Origin: Lumbricus terrestris
Lineage: Eukaryota > Annelida > Clitellata > Crassiclitellata > Lumbricidae
DNA length: 64,000 nt
Direction: 5' to 3'
Assembly: GCA_949752735.1 (NCBI GenBank)
Contig: OX457046.1
Location: 37,205,007-37,269,006, forward strand
Part shown: one piece after another, positions 55,881-64,000 of the stretch
Layout of the letters: every line of letters begins with the position of its first letter
Numbering within the stretch: position 1 is the stretch's first letter
Made by a program: the position numbers and the translations under genes
Notes under the pieces: generated by a model
What the model was told of the DNA's origin: nothing
What the model saw: the letters and a program-made list of their open reading frames with translations, nothing else
The model's database searches: none

Positions 55881-56055
55881 TACGACCGACTGACTGACTG
55901 AATAGTGATGTAAAATGAATTGTATTGTTACATATATTTTTAACATTTTAAACAATCAGACGTGTGCAGTTGACCGTATACACGATTTTTAATACAGCAG
56001 CTGAAGTCTGTACGTAGGCTATTATATGCCTACCCTATGTGTTTTCAACTCTCAG

Positions 56056-56133
56056 CCGGGATTGGCGCTCAATGCCACCAGAGCGCTCGTGGATAAGCTG
56101 GAGCCCGCGCTAGGCCTTCGAGTGGAGCTATAG
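56056..56133 (+). other. Candidate short terminal exon (unassigned)
   Basis: After the acceptor ttcaactctcag an open frame reads PGLALNATRALVDKLEPALG and LRVEL before TAG. No upstream partner was found. Confidence 0.2.
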
Positions 56134-56638
56134 AAATTTAGAATAATATAGCCTACGATTACGAACACGTTTGATTCGTCACAAGGCTTCGATTGATCTC
56201 GATGTAAATGCTATCCGGATTAATATGACCTTATTAATATGATTAATATGTTTGTATTTACACAATAATTATTGAACTTTGGCCATTATTGGTATTTATG
56301 CGATTGACCTTTGATACGACGACATTCCCTCACTGTCAAAATGAAGCGAGAATAATAATTAGGCTATATGTACATAAATATATGTATGTATACATATATA
56401 TGTATATGTAAATATATATATATGCGTGTATATAAATTATATACATGCTGAGCGTCATCGACGTTGTTAGTTCATATCTGAAATTGAATAGCGCTACTAT
56501 AATTATCGCAAGACATTGATTGCTAAGGTAACATGAGGGATCATAAATTATGATAGCCTATGGCTAACAAATATAGGCTAATAATAATACTAATAAGATA
56601 ATAATAATAATACTAATAAGATTCTAATAAGATTGATA

Positions 56639-57747
56639 CAGTGGCGTAGCAAGGTCTTGGGGGCCCCTGTGCAGAGTTTAGGTGGTGGGCCCTTAAATGC
56701 TTGAAACCCCATTCGATTTCAAACAACAAAGCTGCGCAAAACGCCTGGTTCCTTTACGAAATTTGCATAATTTTAACACCAAAGTTAAATGAAAATAAAC
56801 GAGCCACATTTTCATTATTTTAACAAATTTATCTAATGAAACATATTCTTCTCCATATCAGCAGAGAAACTAGAATACCATACAAAAGTAATCACAAAAA
56901 TTGTTTCTTCTCCTGAAGTATTAATCATCAAACACCCTTGATTAAAAGAGCGGGAAAATGTGACGAATTTGGCAAGTGTGAAATAACTCAATCAAGTCTA
57001 CGGCTAACCTACTACGGAGGTCTAAATCCGAAATGCTAAAATGCGCGTTTGCGCGCCTTCTCTTGTGCAAAAATATCCACCACTTTTGAGGTGTCAAGCC
57101 TGAATCCATTGGTGATGTAACTGCTACCGTAGCCTCTGAAGTTCGAGGCCTACTCGGCTCAGTGTCAATATTCATGTCAACCACCATCTCTGCACTGATC
57201 AAACCGGAATTCGATTCTGATGTATAGGCCTAGTCATCGGTGCAGGCTCGCTCTAAATGCGGAAATATTTTGCATTTTGGCGGTATTCTTTACCCGTTCT
57301 TCTCGTGCTTGTAGGCATAACTTGGGGGGACTGAAAGAGCGCCGTACGAGAGATAAAAAAATATACAATTTTCAAGTAGGCCTGAATAGGAATAGGAAAA
57401 TTGTATATCTTTTTTTTATAAATTTCACATTTTACTACAAAGATAATAAATTTTAAACACGTCTGCGTAGACCATGACACAGTTATGTTTATACGTCAGT
57501 ACAACTACTTTCGGCCTAAGACTGCAAAGTGTAAAGATATTTGTAAATTGTAATAAGGTAGGCTAATCATGGACATTCCAGCTGAAACACCAAAAATTAC
57601 TGGGTGTGTACGCTGTAGATGTACATGTAGGTTTGAATACGTTCTGAATATCTTTAAAGTAAAAATTCACTCTGAACCCGGGGGGCCCCTGACATCCGGG
57701 GGCCCTCGTGCACTGCACAGGTTGCACGCCCTATTGCTACGCCACTG
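56639..57747. mobile_element. 1.1-kb hAT-type non-autonomous element
   Basis: Starts CAGTGGCGTAGCAAGG and ends ATTGCTACGCCACTG, flanked by the perfect 8-bp duplication GATTGATA. Terminal gggggcccc blocks; no transposase frame. Confidence 0.9.
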
Positions 57748-57789
57748 GATTGATAACAATAATAAGATTGATAATAAGAGTAATAATGA

Positions 57790-58075
<286 letters not shown>

Positions 58076-59325
58076 AATTATTATTATAATAATAACAACA
58101 ATAATAAAATTAATCATAATGATTGTACTTCAGTAGGTCCTACGTCAGGTCAAACAAATATTAATAGTGATTGCAAATAATTTTTTGTTGCAGTTGCAAG
58201 TTGAACGATATGTAAGCTGTAGTGTTTAATCTAGTCCCCAGGCCGTGGAGCTTGGGGGTGAGGGCTTCGAGTTTCGAGAGAGGGGGCAAGAAAAAATTCC
58301 ATTTTGTGCGGACGGCTACTGTAAAAAAACTGATGATTTTTTGCAGTCGATATCTCACGAAGAAATTTAAGTGCTTCTGAATCGTTGCTACGGTTTTCTT
58401 AATAGGTTGCTTACGAACCCATGGCACTTTAATCTCTACATATTATTATTATTATTATTATTAGATATCAGTTTCAGTTTGCAGAAATAACTAATGACCG
58501 TTTTTAGTCTTTCTTTATATTTTACCAAAATTTATCAACACGGTCATATAAGCATGGACACCACAAGCCGGTCGGTTTTTTTGGGGTGGGGAGGGATTCC
58601 TACACATTGACTTTTTCTGGGGAGGAATGGTACGTATTCACATATGTATGCAACACCTCGAGATTATTCCTGGAGGAGGATCCATTCCTTGCGGAACTTC
58701 CCCCGAGACGTCCAGATTCAACACTGTATAAACCAGTGGTTCCCAACCTTTTTTCACTGCCGGTGTGGCATGAAATGATGTCCGGCATGAAATTATGTCC
58801 GGAAAGCGTTGCCATTGGTTCATGTGACCGATGATGTCAGATAGTAACTGTCAAACAAAGGTTATTTATAGAGCCGTGAGATCTTGTCCGGGAAAGACAT
58901 ACAATACCAAAGATAATAATTCCAGCGCAGTCTGTCCACCTAATAATAGACATCGACATCTATATTTAGAACTGGTTATTAACAGTAGCCACATATCGTT
59001 TTCGTTAGAGATCCAAAATACTAAAGATAATGATTCCAACATCCCTTAAAAATTGGGAGCTATAATTACGAGAAATATGGTAAAATAAATTATTAGCCTA
59101 ATCGCAAAGGATTGGCCATAGTTAATCGGTGTTTGTATCAGGTTATAGAAAAAGCATGTTGCATAGAATAGAAACCACAAATGTCTGACGCAGAATATTT
59201 TATGCTCACAAGGTATTAGGCTGCTATCCGATTTAGGTTACTCCATGTAATACTCGACTCAGGACAACTAATGTAGTATTACAATAAACGAAAATACATC
59301 ATCTGGAATTTCAATCATGTAGGCT

Positions 59326-59621
59326 CATAGGCGTACGAGGCGGGGGTCCAGGGGGCGCAAATACCCCCAAATTTCGGGCAAATGTGTTTTTCGGGCAAAA
59401 GAGGCATGGTCGGGCAAAAAATTAGGGAAATTTTTTCCGGGCAAAACAGGTACTGGAGGATTTTTTCGGGCACGCAGGGGTAAAAAAAGTCTCGTCAGAT
59501 TTTTTGGATGGGAAAATCTTAAGAAAATTTTGGGCAGATGACAAAAAAAAGGTCGTCAGATTTTCGGGCAAAAAATTTTTTTGCCCCCCCCCCCGCTGCC
59601 GAAATGTCCCGTACGCCTATG
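59326..59621. mobile_element. hAT-type MITE, nested
   Basis: Starts CATAGGCGTACGAGG and ends CCCGTACGCCTATG with the perfect 8-bp duplication TGTAGGCT. The interior is cgggcaaa repeats. Confidence 0.88.
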
Positions 59622-59639
59622 TGTAGGCTACTTCCAGGC

Positions 59640-59830
59640 CTGTTTCCACCTATTGTTAAAAGGCCGTACGATCTGCGTTCGCGACATCATGACTTTGAAC
59701 TGCCAAGAAAAGATTACTTTAATTTCATCTCTCGAGTACTTTTTTTAGACTGTTCGCACTGTTATTTTAATCCATTTCTTTCCTTTTTTTGTAATAAGTT
59801 GAGCTCTGCCAACTTAAATTTCTCGAAATA
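59640..59830 (+). mobile_element. Possible LINE ORF2 3' relic
   Basis: Reads RPYDLRSRHHDFELPRKDYF and FNFISR, like the conserved stretch after the reverse transcriptase in several LINE clades. Recognised by eye only. Confidence 0.35.
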
Positions 59831-61728
59831 AACGAGGTATATAGCCTATCATACATGATAATTAAAACACTGAAATATGCAAGGCGAAAGAAAACACGAA
59901 CGCTAATCGCGTTTAATTAGATCTAACTAAGGCACTCCGATTCTTCCATAATAATCACTAAATTATCTAGCCACGTGCTTATCTGACACTTTTTCAGAAT
60001 TGGATATTCTAGTGAAACGTACATTAGGCCTATATTAGTTCAATATTGGCGATTAAAACTCGGGGCCAAAAAACTGCTTTACACTGCTATACGCATCCTA
60101 CACATACTAAAACATGTGTAGCAATAATTTTTATGCATTGTGAGTTCTAACCCAGGTTCACTGTAGGCTTACAATGGCTACCATTAAGTAGGCTGCTAGC
60201 AAGTCAGTCAGTCAGAAAGTCAGTCTAAGTAAGAATATTTTTCATTAGAACACCAGCAAACGCATAGTTGTTTGTACAAGAATAAATTAAAGGCTTAGAA
60301 ACATTTAAGCAAAGCAATATAACATTCTCATAATAAAGTTTTTGGCATAAGACACCTCTATGAAGTGTTACATTAGTTGTCCTGAGTCGAGTATTAGGCC
60401 TACATGAAGTAACTTATTGGGTGATGAGGTAGTTAAGAAAGTGAAAAGGATTTAAGAGTATAGAGCGGAAAAGAGCAGAGAAACCCTAGAACAGAGTGCT
60501 TCAAACTTCTGAAAATCAGCATATGGACGAATCCTAAACGGTTGAGTTTTATTCAAACACCGTTAAAATGTCTACGCTCCATGGCGTTTGCTAATACCCA
60601 CCAGGCCACCACACAGGGAAGGCATAAAGTAGGCTAATCTCCGCATGGCCGTAGCACAGGATAAATAATAAAGTTTGTTATTTATACTGTGGCCTAGCTC
60701 TAACCACATCAAAAACCACAGGCCTAATTTTTTGCGCATTTTTTGCTTAAATCATCAAAATAGAAACCATACTATATAATTATGTTCTATGAAAACCTTA
60801 AAACCACTTAAAATAATTATGTTTACAATGTGGTAATAAAGTACGCTACTAATATGTTAAAAATAAAGCGCTACAAAATTTGCGAGTACCATAGCCACTT
60901 GGTTTGTTCATCGACGTACGATGGGAATTTCTATCTAAAAATAGAAATAGAGTCATCGCAAAGGCAGTTACAAGCATTGTGCTTTACAACAATAATTCCA
61001 CCGTTTAGACCATTGTTTTATCATGTGTTTAAGACAATAATATATTTTGGCAAGTTTTACTGATATTGTCTTATAAGCGGTCAATATCTCGCGAAATACT
61101 GCTTCGACAAGCGGCATACATGTAACGGCGGAGTCGGACACGATTTCATGCCGGACAATATCTCATACGTAGGCCGCATGAAATACTGTCTTGACAACGG
61201 AAGTGGGCGGAGCCGGACAATATCTCATGCCGGACATAATCTCATGCCACACCGGGACACTTGTCTAAGTTGGAGGACGCGAGGGCCACATTTTCTTAGT
61301 TGAAGAATATTAGGGGCCACAAAGCTAAAATTTAATTAACTAGAGGCATATAAAATTGTTATAATTGAATCAAAATAGAAGGTTTGATGCGATTTATTAG
61401 CGTCCAAATGAAGTAATTTGTAATAGAAAAGTATTATATATTCTATCAGGTCCAAATTGTCATTTTTTACATATATTTTTCTTAATTCATTGAGTTGCTG
61501 CGGACCAATTTTGTAGGCCAGGCGGGCTACTTTTGGCCCGCGGACCACGTGTTGGGAACCGCTGGTATTAGCTGATACCATAGATGTCTGATAGGAAGCG
61601 TGAAATGGGGCGATTCAGCGCTGTCACTGGTGAGCCAAACACGATTAGCCATGTGACTCACACATGCCTACTGCCTCCGTACGACGGTCGACAGCAACTC
61701 TCACTGTATGCAGGCCATCATTCAATGG

Positions 61729-62188
61729 CCGGTGTCACGAAATAGAGTATCCCCCGTATTAATTGTATCCCCCCAAAATAAAAAAAGTCGAAAACACCTC
61801 TTCCGCGTGTAGTTTTTTTTTGCAAATTAATTTTCATCTGCTTTGTTTTGAACAATGACACTAACAGGTATGTTTATTCCGACTAGATAATTTGTTTTGC
61901 TCTGTTTTTAGAGCACTTAAAACATTTAAAACACTTAAGAACACTCAGAGTCACTAAATAAATTCGAGTTGCTTTTATCTGAGCATTGCCTAGGACACTT
62001 AAAACAATTAGAGTCACTTTAAATTTTGATTACAGCATAAATATTTTTATTGTGCGCATTTTTCAAAAAAGGGGATAGAATGGTTTATCTCCCCGGATAG
62101 TATAGACCGGTTAATTCCATCCGGGGGGATAGATTCATTCATCCCCCCGGATAGCTTTCAGGGGGGATACTCCGTTTCATGACACCGG
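61729..62188. mobile_element. TIR element, family H copy 2
   Basis: Starts CCGGTGTCACGAAATAGAG and ends CTCCGTTTCATGACACCGG, with a perfect 9-bp outer palindrome. Reverse complement of the 45430 copy. Confidence 0.85.
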
Positions 62189-62696
62189 CAACGAGTTCAT
62201 GAGCGCCCTCAGATTTTTTGCATATGGGGGGGGCAAATCACAAGATCGATAGCCTATTATATTATTATTATTATAATAATTATATATTATAATAATATAT
62301 TATTATAATATATTAGGATTATTCGACCAGTGAGTGGAGTAAAGGCCGTAGCTAGAAGGTGCTTTTGGGTTTGAACTCCCCCCCACCCCAATGAAATAAT
62401 GTAAGAATGAAATAATGCATTTACTAGCACATGATGTAAGAACTGTAACAGTGTATAATGTATTCACCATCCAGAACCCCTTTTGAGAGCTCACGACGAT
62501 AAGACAGTTGATTCGGTTGCTTTAGCGCTTGTACAATGTAGGCCTTCACGGTCGAGTAAACGCCTCCGAAACAAAATCCTGGTTACAGCCTTGAGTGGAA
62601 TGGTCTTGATCAGTCTCTTCACGAAACCTCATGACCGTAAGTGACCGGTCCCTGTTGAAGTGGCAGCGGTATGTAAATACATATATAAGGCATCAA

Positions 62697-62751
<55 letters not shown>
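62697..62751. repeat. (TA)n microsatellite
   Basis: A pure TA run. Confidence 0.9.
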
Positions 62752-62755
<4 letters not shown>

Positions 62756-62849
62756 GGCCTTGATGCCTTCGAAGCCTCGGCATGTGAAACAGTGGGCAAC
62801 CACGCTTGCAGGTCTTTCCTCCGTCAGCTGATCTTGCATAGGTGGTGTG

Positions 62850-63191
62850 ATCATTCATTCATTGATTCATTCACTCATTGATTCATTCATTCACTCATTC
62901 ATTCATTCACTCATTGATTCATTCATACACTCATTCATTCATTCATTCACTCATTCATTCACTCATTCATTCATTCACTCATTCATTCATTCATTCACTC
63001 ATTCATTCACTCATTCATTCACTCATTCATTCACTCATTCATTCATTCACTCATTCATTCACTCATTCATTCACTCATTCATTCATTCACTCATTCATTC
63101 ACTCATTCATTCATTCACTCATTCATTCATTCATTCACTCATTCATTCATTCATTCACTCATTCATTCACTCATTCACTCATTCATTCATG
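62850..63191. repeat. (ATTC/ACTC)n array ending at a SINE tail
   Basis: Tetranucleotide array with patterned CACTCATT variants. Confidence 0.92.
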
Positions 63192-63240
63192 AGGTTTATA
63201 TAGCGCCCCTTCAAGGTTACTGTTCAGTAGCGATTCCGAA
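63192..63240 (-). mobile_element. SINE tail fragment adjoining the ATTC array
   Basis: gaggtttatatagcgcccct and tcaaggttactgttcag, the reversed SINE 3' end. Confidence 0.65.
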
Positions 63241-63344
63241 CCAACCGCCCTGTTAATGCAGGCTGTCTGTTCAGTTAGTTCTGTGGTTAAGATTTGTGAA
63301 ATGTGCGCTTGTGAAATGTTTCAATTTCTATCGGCCTAACAGTA

Positions 63345-63412
63345 GGCCTACACTGCAACCGGTTGCGGTCTGTCAACTCAATTGTTCAATAAAGTAAATA
63401 ATTATTATAACA
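63345..63412 (+). mobile_element. LINE 3'-tail fragment
   Basis: cactgcaaccggttgcggtc, then aattgttcaataaagtaaat and an ATT run; matches 18126. Confidence 0.45.
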
Positions 63413-63713
63413 GTATTATTATAACACCATGTCCTCCCTTTTTACTGTTGGGAAAATTATCAAGGATAATAAATGTCGTCCCACTCCTTTCTACTGATTT
63501 GGAAGTTGGGACTGGCACTGCCAAAGTACGATAAATGGCTGGGTTCAAGTCATAAGCCGTTATAGACGTTAATTGTTTTTAAAAGAACAAGAGGACCAAT
63601 AATAATGTTAATAATAATAATGATAAAAAAATAACGATATTAATAATAATACTAAATACTAAATTAATTTTGTCCTCCAATGATAGTAATACCCAAAAGT
63701 ATACTGGCGTACG

Positions 63714-63792
63714 CACGCAAGCACACGCACGCACATACGCACACACATACGCGCACACACGCAAACACACACACACGAGCTCACACGCACAT
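63714..63792. repeat. (CA)n with CG steps
   Basis: An ACAC/ACGC alternating tract. Confidence 0.85.
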
Positions 63793-63814
63793 GCAAAGAC
63801 AGTGCGTCATTGCC

Positions 63815-64000
63815 TTGAAGTCAGTGGTGGCGTCATTGCCTTGAAGCCGGAAGGTTCGAGGTTCGAATCCACCTCGCCGCGTAAGGACCTTGGGCAAGTC
63901 CTTCACTCGCAATTGCTCAGCGCTTCGGCGTGAAACTCCGATGCAGTGTCCGCTCTGCATTCGGGAGCGCCTCTGAGTAGGTAGAGCTTGAAGGGGCGCT
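63815..64000 (+). mobile_element. tRNA-derived SINE, runs off the window
   Basis: Partial head with box B (gaggttcgaatccacc), then the full body and tail to ggggcgct. The head looks rearranged, with ttgccttgaag repeated. Confidence 0.8.

Larger units (their letters stand above)
59236..60412. mobile_element. Inner inverted-repeat pair
   Basis: 59236-59275 and 60366-60412 are inverted copies (atactcgactcaggacaact in the left arm). They may bound a separate element lying within 58734-61564. Confidence 0.55.
58734..61564. mobile_element. Candidate 2.8-kb hAT-like element with nested insertions
   Basis: Starts CAGTGGTTCCCAACC and ends TGTTGGGAACCGCTG. Subterminal blocks are inverted (58757-58803 against 61213-61256: ggtgtggcatgaaatgatgt and its complement). 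Flanks GTATAAAC and GTATTAGC match at 6 of 8. No transposase recognised inside. Confidence 0.6.

Noticed and set aside
62847..63203. Ile-His-Ser repeat proteins in ATTC arrays (also 3554-3790 and 6660-7259)
   Set aside because: Tetranucleotide arrays lack stops in several frames; no other coding evidence.

Overview
The window is animal nuclear DNA: genes split by long introns with GT-AG boundaries and intact reading phase, tRNA-derived SINEs, many hAT-type MITEs with 8-bp target duplications, and abundant microsatellites. No bacterial or organellar genes, CRISPR arrays or genuine RNA genes were seen. The domain set (a TSP1-CUB membrane protein, an RBM26/27 orthologue, a GM2-activator protein) and the very frequent palindrome TAGGCCTA suggest a marine invertebrate, perhaps a deuterostome such as an echinoderm. 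The taxon is inference and weakly supported.

Layout. 1-5.2 kb: pyrimidine-rich low-complexity DNA, a SINE, GA/GT/ATTC arrays and two small hAT-type elements. 5.25-8.57 kb (+): the last three exons of a single-pass membrane protein (TSP1, CUB, transmembrane helix, long cytoplasmic tail); its 5' exons were not found. 8.6-13.7 kb: non-coding, with one hAT MITE and a dense cluster of TAGGCCTA. 13.69-38.32 kb (-): a complete 23-exon orthologue of RBM26/RBM27 (Drosophila swm), 1239 codons by my reconstruction, with every exon junction in phase. Its introns carry MITEs, SINE copies, a 1.4-kb TIR element, a minisatellite that starts at a splice donor, and a nested transposon stack. 38.3-48.2 kb: no certain gene; a possible promoter with two CREs and an RFX X-box, a few orphan exon candidates, a 28-copy 32-bp satellite, and several MITEs. 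48.22-55.41 kb (+): a complete four-exon GM2 ganglioside activator-like gene (208 aa) with a TATA box and a recent partial duplication of exon 3. 55.4-64 kb: microsatellites and transposons, including a possible 2.8-kb hAT-like element with other inverted repeats nested inside it.

The three genes share no evident pathway: a surface receptor-like protein, a nuclear RNA-binding protein and a lysosomal lipid-binding cofactor. The most unusual signal is TAGGCCTA, seen about 30 times by eye against about one expected. Three comparisons between repeat copies show one copy with a bare TA where the other has TAGGCCTA or TAGGCTA, as if a 5-6-bp unit were being inserted at TA sites.
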